Shown here one piece after another: positions 11,036 through 21,872 of a DNA stretch of 64,000 nucleotides. Each line of letters starts with the position of its first letter. Positions within the stretch are counted from its first letter, which is position 1. The notes beneath the pieces were generated by a model. It saw only the letters and a program-made list of their open reading frames with translations, was not told the DNA's origin and ran no database searches. The position numbers and the translations under genes were made by a program. The stretch comes from Aaosphaeria pasadenensis (lineage: Eukaryota; Ascomycota; Dothideomycetes; Pleosporales), in NCBI GenBank assembly GCA_022813625.1, contig JAKLMB010000008.1:1302001-1366000 (forward strand), read 5' to 3'.

Positions 11036-11204
11036 ACGTACATGAAATGAACTTGCATTGAGTCAAGTGCCTGTGTAACATCGCAACACTTGCCTTGCTA
11101 GCCGGGAAGTTAACCGATCCCGCGAGGTTGGAAGCCATCCATTCAACGCGAATTGTATTTCCGTAGGATCTAGGCAAAGTATTCACCCTTTTCTTGACTT
11201 AAAA
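11036..11204 (+). promoter_or_regulatory. Conserved upstream motifs of C2H2 copy 3
   Basis: ACGTACATGAA (11036), TGCATTGAGTCAAGT (11054-11068), CCGATCCCGCGA (11114-11125) and TTGACTTAAAA (11194-11204) precede the start at 11308. The second is identical to copy 1; the third and fourth match copy 4 (TCGCGGGATCGG at 23573-23584 and a TTGACTTAAA box at 23490-23502 on the minus strand). Confidence 0.5.
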
Positions 11205-11307
11205 GTGCATTCACAATTGTTTGTGGCTGCCAAACATCCAGCGCACGTTTCTTCACCTTGTGTTTTCCAACTCTGCCCTCTGCCTCCGTATTGTGTCGCA
11301 AGCATTA

Positions 11308-12512
11308 ATGCCTTCTATCCATCAACCGAATCTCTCTGATAGGAAGGAATTTTCATCGTAGTATCTACCAGCTTCATCCGAAGATTCACCTTCATTCTGT
11401 TGCCCGGATCCAATGCTTCCGCCACTTCCAAACATTACGGATACATCAAACGTCCCAGATCCAGTGTCGTGGAATGGCCCAGCTCTACCAAACGTCCCAT
11501 CAAACGTCCCATCGAATGTCCAAGGTCCATCGAACATCCTAGCTTTTTCGAATGTCCCGGATCTCTTAAATGTACCATCAAACATCCCAGATCTATCAAA
11601 GGTTCCGGATGCATCAAACGTCGAAACAAACGTCCTAGTTCCGTGGAATGTTTCAGCTCCTTGGTGTGATCCAGCTCCATCAATAGTCGAAGATCCCCAG
11701 TATATCCAAGCGCCATGGAACACTCAAATTCCAGCTCGGTTTAATCATAACCCTTACGTCTTTTCAAATCCCCAACCTCCACTGAGTCCCTCGGGTTCAT
11801 TGGATCCCCCGGCTCTATTGGAACCCCCGGCTTCATTGAGTTCTTTAGCAAAATGCTCAGCTCCATTTGGTCCGCCAGGCCCATTAGCTCTAGAGTTCCC
11901 AGCTTCACTAACCCTAGCTTCGAAGACTCCAAAACGCTCAGCTCCAGAGCGTCGAGCTGCAAAGCGCCCCTCTCCAACGAAATCCCCAGGGTCTTGGAAT
12001 TCCGATACGGCAGGCAACATCGTCGGCACGTAAGTACCCACTCACTACTCCAATGGCAAACCCGTGACTTATGGTTCTTAGAATTGGCCCATTGCCTTTA
12101 TCAAGCAACATGGCATACCTTGAAAGCACAGAGACCCGGGCAACTGTTACGGAAACAATACTTTCGCCGAAAATCGGGATGCATGACCCTATTCCCAACG
12201 CTGCCGTTCAGCTTGATACATCTACCCAAGGAAAGAAAAGTCGTATAAACAAGCATTGCAAAGTTTAGAACGATGAAAACACTGAGCTTGCATCGTATGG
12301 CGCATGATGGCATGGGCTACACATGCAAGGTTCGCTCAAAGGTCTTTTACCAAAGGTCTGAACAGCAACGCCACTACAGACGGCATATGAAAGCTATCAC
12401 GATGAAATTTGAGAAATCAGAGGTCTGCATAGCAGATGATCTCCCATTGACCGAAAACTGTCAAGGAGGCGGTGAAACGCGCGTTGAGTTTCAAAAAGGT
12501 TGTTCGGTGTAG
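11308..12512 (+). pseudogene. C2H2 zinc-finger family, copy 3 (dead)
   Basis: Same plan as copy 1: start MPSIHQPNLSDRKEFSS, a repeat-rich exon 1 with NVPSNVPDLS-type units, a phase-2 intron at about 12030-12081 (GTAAGT...TTCTTAG), then the finger exon. Three lesions are visible. TAG at 11359-11361 replaces the TGG (Trp) codon found in copies 1 and 2. A net 5-bp deletion near 12255-12270 shifts the frame inside finger 1. In finger 2 the second zinc Cys is replaced (CKVRSKVF instead of CKICxKxF). The 3' flank is conserved with copy 1. It is a pseudogene of the local family. Confidence 0.85.
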
Positions 12513-12539
12513 GTATATTTAGCGTTATCGTGAAAAATC

Positions 12540-13990
12540 ATTATGTTTCTACCTTGCTCACATCGGCTGTCTTCGCTCACAATACATTTGAACCATTGTT
12601 CCGCCACAGTCCTGTTCATGATCGCCCACTTAATCAGGGATCTAGTCTGCTCGGAGAGCTCATTAAATATCAGACCCAAACACGGGTAGTCGTTGAAGAT
12701 CCACTCGTTACCCCCGTGCCTAAAGACATCGATATCGGCTGTCTCATCGTCTTCGTGGCCGTTAGTCACGATCGTATCAGTGTGCATGTTCGTTATCTCG
12801 TACTAGGCGGTATGTTCCTACGCGTTTGCTCGCGTACGACGAAATCTCGACCGTATTCAGAGACATCAATAAGATCTGGGGGTGCAACGCGACGGTCATA
12901 AAGACGGACGTCACCGCAAGGGCGGCCAAGGATGTTTGAAATCACCGCCTAGCTGTGTCTAGACTTCGTGAATATCCACAAAGGCTTTAACTTAAACTAC
13001 CGCGGTCGCGAGCGCGTACGTGGACATAAGGTTGATCATAACCGTGACCGGGTCTGTGAACTTACTCTTGCCGTCGACGCTGAACTCGGATACGCACATG
13101 AGAAGAGCTCTCTGCGAGGGGAACATTCTATGGTCGCCCAACTTATTGCCATGACCGACCTCATCTCCATAAACTCGGTTGAGCCATCGTCGTCGGGGCT
13201 GATCGTACTCACGGTGCCAGTCTCACTTCTGTGATCTCCCCCTCGTTCACAGTCATAGGCATGGGCGCATTCGCGGAGACGACCATAAAGAAGTGCTCCA
13301 GCTCGTCCCCGGACACCAGTGGAATGGTGAGATACATCTCGCGCATAAACCCGGCCGCCATTTTGTACATGAAGATGAGCACGTTTCCTGGTGATGATCC
13401 GATCAGTACCGTGATGACGGCCGAGGAGACGAAGATCGAGCAGATCACGGGTGTGGAGACGTACAAGAGTGTGAACAAGAACTACGAGTGGAAGACGTAC
13501 GAGAGGCAGAGCCTGATGAAGTACATGAGCTCAGACGCACTCCTAGTCCTTGCAAAAGGCCCTTGCCGACTACACCGTAGGCGACTGAGCTGATCTTAAA
13601 CATGAGCATGGGTTTATTCCAGATGGTGTCTGAGATGCGTCGACGAACATCACGCCCACGGCCACGCATACATACGAGAGCTCCTCAGCATAGCACGAAC
13701 TTCTCCAGGAACGCAGCCTTGGTCATTTCATCGGATAGGTGGTCGTTGTTCTTCTTGGACGCGTACCTCCTCTTGTTGTCGTCCGCAAAGATGGCTATGG
13801 ACTAGGCAGGACCTGACACTAGGTGTGAATCCTGAGCAGGTCCTCGGTGAGTATGCGAGTGCGGAGGCGATCGGTGGTCTCGGGTGTGTGCATACTCATG
13901 TATTCGCTCTGCAGGGAGATCCGGAGCTCATGAACCTCTCGGCCTGCTCCAGATAGACCCTCTTGGTCTTGAAGATTTCACCGTTTATGT
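12540..13990 (-). pseudogene. GC3-biased multi-span membrane protein relic, copy 1
   Basis: On the minus strand, broken frames with strong C/G preference at third codon positions run through this region, unlike the flanking genes. Recognisable pieces include hydrophobic segments (STPVICSIFVSSAVITVLIG, INLMSTYALATAVV) and soluble pieces (CVSEFSVDGKSKFTDPVT, DTIVTNGHEDDETADIDVFR, FNELSEQTRSLIKWAIMNRT). Several in-frame TAG/TGA codons and frame changes show decay. A paralogue lies at 57488-58650; relative to it this copy lacks roughly 400 bp around 12910. I do not recognise the family. The plus strand also has high-GC3 open stretches (13231-13593), so strand assignment there is less certain. Confidence 0.5.
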
Positions 13991-14539
13991 TCGTTGTCAC
14001 GTCCTGTCGTAGACTGATGAGGTGACTATCATCTCGAGCTTGAGAAATAGGCTGACTCTGTGAGCAGTTTTACTCACGATCATGATCACAGAGCCGTTTA
14101 CTAAGGCTAAAAGTTGATACATGTAAAACAATTAGTGATGTGTGAGAGATAGAATGGCGAAGGCTAGGGTTTAAGATAATAGCAGAGAATAAACGTTAAA
14201 GTACTCGCTCCTTCTCTCGTAACAGCTATTGCAATCTTATACAGCTGAGATTCTAAAAGAGGTGAGTCACCTTGCGAGCCTGTTTCGGGGATGATACGCT
14301 TCCGTGAACTGAAATTATCGGGCAGCAGTGTAGAGTTCCCAGGCCTGGTGAATTGCTCGACTTAGGGTGCCTGGAGCTCCCTGACGAAACCCGATTGAGA
14401 GGATCCTCGATATAGGATCACGCCATCTTAGAACTGGATTAGGAAGGACCATGCCAGCAAGTCAATTAGGATTTCTGCTTATATGGCCTGGAGTGCCTAA
14501 GGTGGGGTAGCGTTGAGTCAGAAGTGAGCGATGACAACA

Positions 14540-14915
14540 TACCGTGGTTCCGATTCCTTGTTTTGCTAACGTCCTACATCCGGAAACAAAGTCGGTTTCA
14601 GCGTCATTGCGGTGGTTCACGTGCCGAAACGCATTTCAAGGTTTGACGATCTAAGATATTGATTTTCCCAAGGACATGGCGAAGTACACGTGGTCCAACA
14701 AAAGAAAAGAAAAGGGGATCTCGGCAAACTAACACTACATTACCGCCAGGGGTTCGCGTTAGGGCTACACTTTCTGCATGCAGCATTCACCGCAATCGGA
14801 AGCAAAATGGTGAAAAGTAAAGCCACGTATAGCATGGCACCTTGTCCAACTAGACAGGGTTAAGGAGGCGGAGAATGTAAATCCAATAGCTAGCCGACGC
14901 TTTCGCCACGTTCGA
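14540..14915. repeat. Dispersed repeat R4, copy 1
   Basis: CAGCGTCATTGCGGTGGT (near 14600), ACATTACCGCCAGGGGTTCG, GGCACCTTGTCCAACTAGAC and AATCCAATAGCTAGCCGACG occur in this order. Parts recur at 42160-42480 and 52075-52310. It has no long coding frame and looks like a non-autonomous mobile element remnant. I could not define terminal inverted repeats or target-site duplications. Confidence 0.65.
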
Positions 14916-15159
14916 TTCTGTCCACTCGTTTGATTCGGTGCGCTCGTTCGATTCGATTCGGTCCGGTTCGATTCGGTTTCGTTGTTCCTGTTCGGTGAAG
15001 AGTTGTGGCCGGTCGGTCCAGTATTGTGAAACTCTTGAATCATTGTGTCTGGGAGCTGCAGGGGGTTGTCGGCGAATCGCGCGATCATCGGCTCGAAATT
15101 CCATTCACACGGAGTCGGAATAAACGTAATTGCTTCCATCCAGTAATCACATTCGCTCA

Positions 15160-15441
15160 TCAGGATTTTTTCAGGTTGTTGATCAAGACAGAATACGACT
15201 CTTCGCTTAACCTTGGGGTGCTCAGGCTACACTCCAGCACCACAAGTCCAAAAGACCAGACATCCACCTCATCGGTGTACGGTTTGCAAGGCACCATTGT
15301 AAGCGACACAAACGGTATGTAAGGACAGGGATTGGCCTTGCTTGTGACTCCATTTAGATGACGACTTGCCCCAATCTTATACAGCAACTGGTCGCCCTCA
15401 GACCAGGCGTTCGCTGGAATCCCTACTCCCGTTACATCCAA
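15160..15441 (-). pseudogene. Protein kinase C-lobe fragment
   Basis: The minus-strand peptide contains YTDEVDVWSFGLVVLE, matching kinase subdomain IX (the D-x-W-S-x-G segment after the activation loop). Nothing resembling the P-loop, catalytic HRD or DFG segments is visible upstream, and the frame stops after about 90 codons. It also overlaps the start of the plus-strand gene at 15358. I call it a fragment of a Ser/Thr-type kinase gene rather than a working kinase. Confidence 0.65.
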
Positions 15442-15903
15442 TCCAATGACGTTAAAGCAAAATTCCTTGTTGGACCACCTGAGAACGTGATTGACTGGTA
15501 CTATTTTGGCTATGTTGACGGACGTGTCGACTTAGACCACCTATTGAGACAGCTTGAACAACTTCAACGAGACAATCAGAACATAGAATACATGAGAACG
15601 ATTGATGAAAACCACGAAATAATCTATAACTTGAATGCAAAGTATTTGTTGGAAAGTGCGCTCACTCTGGTGGAGCCTGTCGATTTGATGAAACCATTAC
15701 CGAGCGATGTTGACATCTATGGGATACGGAAAGCAAGAGGTCGGCAAACCCGAAGATTTGCTAGTACACAGAATCATCGAACCAGAATCCTGTATGAAAA
15801 GTTATTACATTTACTCGAGGAAGACTGTATGCCCAAAGAACACAGCATAGTCGACGAACCAGGCGTTAGGGATCTGGCGTCTTTGAGGCTGAGATACGAT
15901 TGA
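15358..15903 (+). CDS. Unknown protein of a local FGYVDG family
   Basis: Single-exon frame of 181 codons. Its signature VIDWYYFGYVDGRVDLDHLL followed by an amphipathic RQLEQLQRDNQ segment recurs at 33456-33899 (VVDWYEFGYVDGYLDLAHLL). The rest is helical-looking and basic towards the C-terminus (KARGRQTRRFAS). I do not recognise a known domain. The first 84 bp overlap the antisense kinase fragment, so the upstream part may belong to an older insertion junction and the true start could lie further downstream. Confidence 0.55.
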   Translation: MTTCPNLIQQLVALRPGVRWNPYSRYIQSNDVKAKFLVGPPENVIDWYYFGYVDGRVDLDHLLRQLEQLQRDNQNIEYMRTIDENHEIIYNLNAKYLLESALTLVEPVDLMKPLPSDVDIYGIRKARGRQTRRFASTQNHRTRILYEKLLHLLEEDCMPKEHSIVDEPGVRDLASLRLRYD

Positions 15904-17272
15904 TGTAACTAGCGACATCGGCGTGGCCAAATACTTCCTGTGCCGATAATTCCAGGTTCGCAAAACCCTAGTAGTTAAGATCGGCCAGAGCCTCTTTGTT
16001 GCTGGAAGCGCAGTTGTCATCTCCTATGAATCGAATAATCTCATAATTTCTCAGGTGTGTCGTTACTACAATAAATGTCTATTACGTAGCTAGAAATTGG
16101 TCATTTCCACTTGATGAGAAATCACAACTCAGATTAATTACTAAAGAAGGGGTTCTTCCCCCAATGGCAGCATTTATCAAAATTGAAAAATCGAGAGCCG
16201 AATGGTGCTTTTTGGGTGCGATGATGCTCTGTACGGTCAAAACATCCGTGCCACTGTTCCAAAAGATGTGCGTTCAACTCCTCAATCATAACGCTGCATT
16301 TGAAGTGGTCGGTTACCTCGCGAATGGAAACCGAACCCGGTATGGGCGCTAACCACACTGCGAGAAGATGGGAAAACAAACTGGACATATGCTAAGACGG
16401 AAATTGACATTAGAAAGTCTGGTCTAGAGTATTAAATTACGAGCCAGTGTGAGTTCAGTCTAGATCGTGTTGTAGATTGCCACCCATTGCGCTTGGCCAA
16501 CCGGCAGCGGCGATGTGGCATCAGCTGGTTGGGCGCACAATTGATATCCGAATCAAGATCCCCTAGAAACAGACAGCTAGGAAAACCTAAAAATGACAAA
16601 ATATCTTCCCAAAGTTATTCACCGGTCGGTCGTACTGTGTATGAAAACACAGCTTGGCAGCCTAAACAGATGCCCCACTTTCCGCACTGGTATATCAACA
16701 AGTGTCGTGCCTCGCATTTTCTCAAAGTGACCAAACTTCTCTCCATTCGCGCACAGCAAACTTATTCCTCCCATCTACCCTTCCACACACTCTTTGAGGA
16801 ACTTTGGACTACTACGGTTCTCAGCATTACTCACGCTCATGGTATAGATCGACAATGTTTTGTCTAGAATTCCTACTGACCCTTTTCCCAGCCTCTTGTT
16901 ATTGAACCTCCCGACCGTCATGAGTTCAAGGGTACAATATCAAACACTCCAAGATTAATAAAAGGCGAGGACCAAATAGTGCACTGGCGCATGTGTCGAG
17001 TGTTCAAAAAACTTGGGGAAAACTCAGAATGGGACTTGGTAACGGACAGTGAAGGGAGCGCAGTGGAGGAGGGCAGAGTGCAATTACCCTCTGGCATGGA
17101 TCTCCTTGTTACTGGCGAAGGTGGACAAGTCGTCGAGATCATTAGGAGGTGAATTCACTGGGTTGTCCATCGAGGAACTGTATGGAAGAAAGAAAGGTGC
17201 ATTTACCGCCTCTGATGTGCGGAAAAGAGTTAATGCGAGTAGGTAGATACCAATGAAGCAATCCTTTCTGCT
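15904..17272. other. Gene-poor stretch
   Basis: Nothing I can support as a gene. Short frames at 16164-16388 (both strands), 16487-16867 and 16918-17246 have no motif, splice signal or paralogue in the window. Confidence 0.45.
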
Positions 17273-18619
17273 TCACGGAAATAACTTTAAATCCCGCCCA
17301 ATACCAAAACCCTGGTCTACGTTGATAGTTACATAGATATAACTTGTGTCAATCGAACTCAGTGGGATGTCGAATGATAGACAGCATGAACTTTTAATTC
17401 CATTTTCCTTTTCTTGCCGGCGCAAAGCACTTCCTTCAATAGCGCGATATATACGTTCGCCTAGGTATTCAATTATCGCCGCGACTGTAGCACCTTGTAC
17501 TTTAAGTAATGGGAAAGGAGTAGCCCGCACAACATCATCAATAGCCAGGTAGTTGCAGGAATCTTCAATTTCAATGTTAACGCCAAATAAGCGTTTGGCG
17601 ACCGACTGCGTATAGTTCGGGGAGATCGCTATCTTCAGGAAAGCGCTTGGCGTCGGCTCTCCAGTAAGCAAGTGTGCCTCGATGTTGGCAAAGCCACGTT
17701 CCCTCGACATTGCGCGAACCAGGACCTGTGGGAACATCATCGAAACTGCATCAATACTAGCTCTTCCTTGGGTCGATGATGAGGGCATGTAATTGTCTTG
17801 AATAGGCTGATGCTCAAACATTGGTGTGCCAGAATCGATCAAGTGGTGTTCGGTATTACTATACAACATGGCCGGATCGCGAGACATGATAAGGCCTGTC
17901 TCTGGTGGCATCGTCGATTGGCTGATATTTGAGCTTTTCGGAATGTCTGGGCTTTTATTTGCTTCCTTGGTGGTTCCTGGATCATCCATGTTAAAATCGA
18001 GCAGGCAAGTGATTAGAAAGGTCTTACGGGCACGCTTGCGGCTCTCTGGTTCTGGCATCATCTCCATCGCATCTATCACCGTCTTGTGGGGCAACAAAGC
18101 ACTTAATTTCGAGGCAATGTGTTCCTGAACCTGGGGTCCAGCCCTCTCGAGGTAATCTGTGGCCCAGGTTTGGGAGCGGTCACGGGTTGAAAGAAAGTAT
18201 GCTAGCCAAGCCTGGAAACTTGAGTCGAGAAGAATCCCACAAAGGGAATCTGGGGTGGATGTTTGGGCAATGGAGAGATCTCTCTCTAGGTTGTAGCAGA
18301 ACTTTTGCCGCGCCCACACCGAAGTGAGTTTAATAGAAATGCTCTGGAAGCAACGCTCGATTTGGCCGTAGTCTTGTATCGGCTCTGAAGTCTCTGCGAT
18401 TCGCTGTGTTGGTGGCATAAGCTCGAAATACCTTGGAGTAAAGGATGCAGAGTGAGACTGAGCAAAAGTCAGCCGGTCGCTGGAATAAGTACATACCGCC
18501 AACTTGTGACCTTGGCGGACTAGGTTCCCATGCGTATTGTCTACTAAGCTCATTATAATTACGTTTTTCTTGCTAAGACAGTGGCTTGGATGCTTACAGG
18601 GATAACTAGTGGTGGCCAT
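17273..18619 (-). CDS. Unknown 448-residue protein
   Basis: The longest uninterrupted frame of non-repetitive composition in the window, starting MATTSYPCKHPSH. The sequence is helix-rich, for example around SFQAWLAYFLSTRD and EHIASKLSALLPHKTVIDAM, with a Ser/Pro/Thr-rich linker near its middle and a C-terminal part around VQGATVAAIIEYLGERIYRA. Two in-frame GT...AG candidates occur near the start (GTATGT at about 18500, length about 63 and a multiple of three), so the first ~60 residues may be partly intronic; MPPTQRIAET could follow the junction. No domain is recognised. It lies in the same direction as the next gene, 18799-19440. Confidence 0.65.
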   Translation of the reverse strand: MATTSYPCKHPSHCLSKKNVIIMSLVDNTHGNLVRQGHKLAVCTYSSDRLTFAQSHSASFTPRYFELMPPTQRIAETSEPIQDYGQIERCFQSISIKLTSVWARQKFCYNLERDLSIAQTSTPDSLCGILLDSSFQAWLAYFLSTRDRSQTWATDYLERAGPQVQEHIASKLSALLPHKTVIDAMEMMPEPESRKRARKTFLITCLLDFNMDDPGTTKEANKSPDIPKSSNISQSTMPPETGLIMSRDPAMLYSNTEHHLIDSGTPMFEHQPIQDNYMPSSSTQGRASIDAVSMMFPQVLVRAMSRERGFANIEAHLLTGEPTPSAFLKIAISPNYTQSVAKRLFGVNIEIEDSCNYLAIDDVVRATPFPLLKVQGATVAAIIEYLGERIYRAIEGSALRRQEKENGIKSSCCLSFDIPLSSIDTSYIYVTINVDQGFGIGRDLKLFP

Positions 18620-18798
18620 CGGAGTTGAGGTTGGTCAATCCTGTACATCTCGTAGAGTGAAATCACGACAGATCGAGAGACGATGGCCCTCCTCAAATCC
18701 ATTGCCCGTATGGGCTTGTAATTATACATTTAAACGTATTATTTCTAAGTGAGTCGACTCCTTCATAAACATGACATAAGAATTCCGATATAATCAAA

Positions 18799-19440
18799 CT
18801 ATAAATGAATCATCTCGCCAGAGGACTCGCAGACTGCCAATCTGTCGCAGCGCCATGATGTGTGAATCTCTTCAAGCCAGGAAGCCCAGTTGAAAATATG
18901 TTGTATTAAATCCTCACCGATAGATAGAACCACCTTTTCCCCATCCTCTATCCACCAGAGACGCTTTAAAATACCTTGTACATGTCCTGTCTTTGCGGAT
19001 GTGAACGAGACCGTCTGAAATAGGCTCATGAGTAGATCATTCTCTGCCTTATCATGTGCAGTCTGAAAATGCTGGAAAGAGTTGCGATGCGCAGCGTCAA
19101 AGATGATGCGGCGAAGTACCTCATAAGCAGTCCCTCTGTCGTCGCGACTTAGGTGGTGAACATCCAAAACCTTACATATTTGCGAGAGCAAATCGGGGAG
19201 GGTGTAACATGTCTTCCAGTGTGTGTGAAGATATGTCACGATGATCCACACTACAGACTTGTGAACTACTGTAATGCCATCATCATTGTATGTGTATAAG
19301 GCGTGGGGAATCTTGATGTGTGCGAGGGGCGGTGGCCGTTTGGAACAGCATTTCTTTCGCAGCTGGCTCCATTTCCTATTCAATGACTGCACCTGATATC
19401 GCGTGGAGTGGACTCGTTGGCTTGGACAATATTGATTCAT
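18799..19440 (-). CDS. Unknown 213-residue protein
   Basis: Single frame starting MNQYCPSQRV, basic at the N-terminus (SLNRKWSQLRKKCCSKRPPP), then a helical region (SVVWIIVTYLHTHWKTCYT; YEVLRRIIFDAAHRNSFQHF). There is no signal peptide and no clear membrane span. I find no recognisable domain and no paralogue in the window. It could be an exon of a larger gene; a GT-rich stretch upstream near 19500 gives no clear splice partner. Confidence 0.5.
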   Translation of the reverse strand: MNQYCPSQRVHSTRYQVQSLNRKWSQLRKKCCSKRPPPLAHIKIPHALYTYNDDGITVVHKSVVWIIVTYLHTHWKTCYTLPDLLSQICKVLDVHHLSRDDRGTAYEVLRRIIFDAAHRNSFQHFQTAHDKAENDLLMSLFQTVSFTSAKTGHVQGILKRLWWIEDGEKVVLSIGEDLIQHIFNWASWLEEIHTSWRCDRLAVCESSGEMIHL

Positions 19441-19965
19441 GATTGTCTGAACGCTGAAGGGGTTTTCAGTCAGAAACGTTTAGTGATTTCTTGGAAAGTA
19501 GTGACGGTATTTACCTGAACACAAGTAACCAGATACTCGAGAAGGCTCGCTAGGTTTATGACTTTGTGTAATTTGGCAAAATGGCAGTGTTGATGTCAAT
19601 GTAATACTCCAGAACACTTGTCAATTGTAGTTTCTTGAATACTCGGCTGCACATAGTCACCAGTGCAGAAGAGTCCCAACAGGAACGGAAGGACGATGAA
19701 AGCCTCCTTCTTGCAGGTGGAGATGGTTCCCCTTGCATTACATGCTGCCACCCTGTGCCTCTTCTCAATCGACTAAGCGTTGCTCCACTCATTTCAAGGG
19801 GTGCGAGATCTTGGGGGTTGCATGCAGAATGGTTTCAGATGGGACTGCACAACCTACAAAGTAGATCACTTCAGATAATAAAAAACAGTTACTTTCCCTG
19901 CACCCTCCTTCACCCTTCTTACATGCAATGTACCCCAGCGATATCTTCGGCCACTTGCATCCATA

Positions 19966-20400
19966 TTACTGGGTACGAGTTGGATCGTACGGCAGGGTTG
20001 GCGGGTTTGGTGGGTGGAGTAGTCTAGGAGCTGCCTTTATTAGATGAGGCTTGTAGGACAAATGTGTATACGTACTTATCCTCTTAAATGCGTTAGTCAT
20101 GCGCCATCGAAGGATATCCTCTGAGACCTGAGGGATTCCTTCGCCTACTAATCTCCTATTAACATCTCTTAACAGCCTTTCAGACTCTATATAAGGCAAT
20201 TTTGCCCATGTTAGGCTTTGTCCTTTACGATTGCACAAATTCTGCCCTTCCTCTTTTGTAATTGCCTGCTTATTGTTGTTACACTCATAATATGCAAATA
20301 TAACATACAGAGTACTTACGTTGAAACGGCGCCACTGGCCATTGTTTAGGCCTGCAAGTTCACGCACGTCTGAAGCCGTCGCGTTAAGCAGTGCTGCCAT
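19966..20400 (-). CDS. Unknown protein of the LPYDPTR family, intact-looking copy
   Basis: Start MAALLNATASDVRELAGL at 20400. A 54-bp intron (20266-20319, donor GTAAGT, acceptor AAGCAG) joins exon 1 to AITKEEGQNLCNRKGQSL. The body includes RLLRDVNRRLVGEGIPQVSE and DILRWRMTNAFKRI. A second GTACGT donor at 20075 may remove about 45 bp before the C-terminus, which ends LPYDPTRTQ. A decayed paralogue at 44804-45115 shares ITKDEGQKLCN, the LxWRMNxxFKKL segment and LPYDPTRSN, which supports the reading frame. Function is unknown; the helical, charged middle could be a small DNA- or protein-binding fold. Confidence 0.6.
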   Translation of the reverse strand: MAALLNATASDVRELAGLNNGQWRRFNVSTLYVIFAYYECNNNKQAITKEEGQNLCNRKGQSLTWAKLPYIESERLLRDVNRRLVGEGIPQVSEDILRWRMTNAFKRISTYTHLSYKPHLIKAAPRLLHPPNPPTLPYDPTRTQ

Positions 20401-20519
20401 CCTGAATGCTGAGTTTTTTTGTGAAAGCTGGCAGAAGCGGGGTATGCAGACGTTGGTTGGGTTAAGCGACCATTTGGTGGTACAGGGAGCGGCTCGTAAC
20501 AACCGGTACGGCTAGTAGC

Positions 20520-21872
20520 AATCGGTACGACCAGTAGCAATCAGTACGACTAGTACTTAGTACTGGACCCACGCGATCTGCATGTCACGTCATCCACTTC
20601 GGCGAGTAATACAATCAGCGGCGAGCACGGATCTGCGGAGCACAAAAACCTGGCCCCTAGCTTTAATCTCTGGGCAACTACTACGGACGGGAGAGGCGAA
20701 TCCCGTAAACCACCGTAATGACTGAATCTCCATTTGGTTTCCGGATGTATAGTGGTATCCAGTTGGGCGTCTTGTGTCCCTAGATACTTCAACCCTACCG
20801 TTAGCATGTAATGCATGTGTACACTTGTTGAAGCTAATCGACAACAAAATCGCCGATCAAGGTCGCCATAACATGCCTATACCCCGTCGCACGGTACTAT
20901 CTATTTGTGGTTTCACCCAACCGAGTAATTGCATTCCATCTTTGTAATATTCGACAGGGGATAAACTGGCCAGACCTTAGCACTTGCATCGCTTGACACC
21001 TGGGCCAGCTCCTGGATCTGCTTCGTCCTCCTGTCGTGGCCCTTGATCAGGCGTCTCAACCAGTGCCCTCTTTGTGCCTTTTGAAACCAATATCAGGCAG
21101 CAAATAGAATAGCCTCTTCGTAGCGAGTGGGTCCTCCAGGGTCAGCTCATACCATCCTCCATCCGCCCCAGCATACATTGACTACTAAGGAGCGAACAGC
21201 ATTCTCCACCAGCCTTGTCCCTTCTTCTCAATCAAACGCTACGCATAGACTAAGATTAGAACTGATCAGATTGCAAACTTCCTCATGTTGCTTGGATCAC
21301 CTCTTTGGAATGGCAATTTCGCGCTCTCGCTTTCCCCGCCTAACGCGGGCACCCCTTCGCAGTGGGACTTTGGTACCTCGTCTTTTCATGCCGTTTTTGG
21401 AGCAGAGAATTGTTCTCTTCCCGGCCCGAGTGGAAACCCGCTGGATGGCATTCAGGGACGAAGAGTTGGTTGACAGAAAGCGGGCGATGATTGACTCAAT
21501 CAACTTTTCTGCCGTCGTCTTCTACCTACGGCTTCAGGTTTGTTGCCTTCATAGAGTCACTGGCAACATTGAACATTTATAGGAAAGAGCCAAGGAAGTC
21601 TTCTCTCGTCATGACATCGAGGCTGGTAACTAATCTCTCACCCTGAGCCATTTACGCGACGGTCCCAAGGAACGCGTTGCGGTAAGAGAGCTTTTGGGAT
21701 AATCTGCCTAACATTACATCTGAGCTTCAGCGTGTAGCACTGTTGACGAGGGAAAACATTTATTAGTAGGATGGAACGCCAATTTAGTAAGATGCGACTA
21801 CGTGACCACTTTCAACAATAACACTACGTGGCGCCTAACATCAAACAATTTGTTTGAAGCTCCACCTTGCAT
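20520..21872. other. Gene-poor stretch containing repeat R3
   Basis: Holds the second copy of repeat R3 (about 20990-21110) and the conserved 3' flank of C2H2 copy 4 (about 21770-21870: TGATGTTAGGCGCCACGTAG on the minus strand). A frame at 21127-21582 has no motif and I do not call it. Confidence 0.5.

Noticed and set aside
13231..13593. Plus-strand soluble protein with strong C/G third positions
   Set aside because: The minus strand is equally biased and continues in both directions with pieces shared by copy 2; the plus frame has no continuation.
12540..13990. Endogenous large DNA virus segment, suggested by GC3-rich, apparently compact frames on both strands
   Set aside because: No viral hallmark protein is recognisable, the minus-strand pieces read as one decayed membrane protein, and the paralogue at 57.5 kb has the same order.
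14604..14786. Small protein shared with 51888-52217 (TPGGNVVL)
   Set aside because: Both are translations of dispersed repeat R4 and are not conserved as reading frames.
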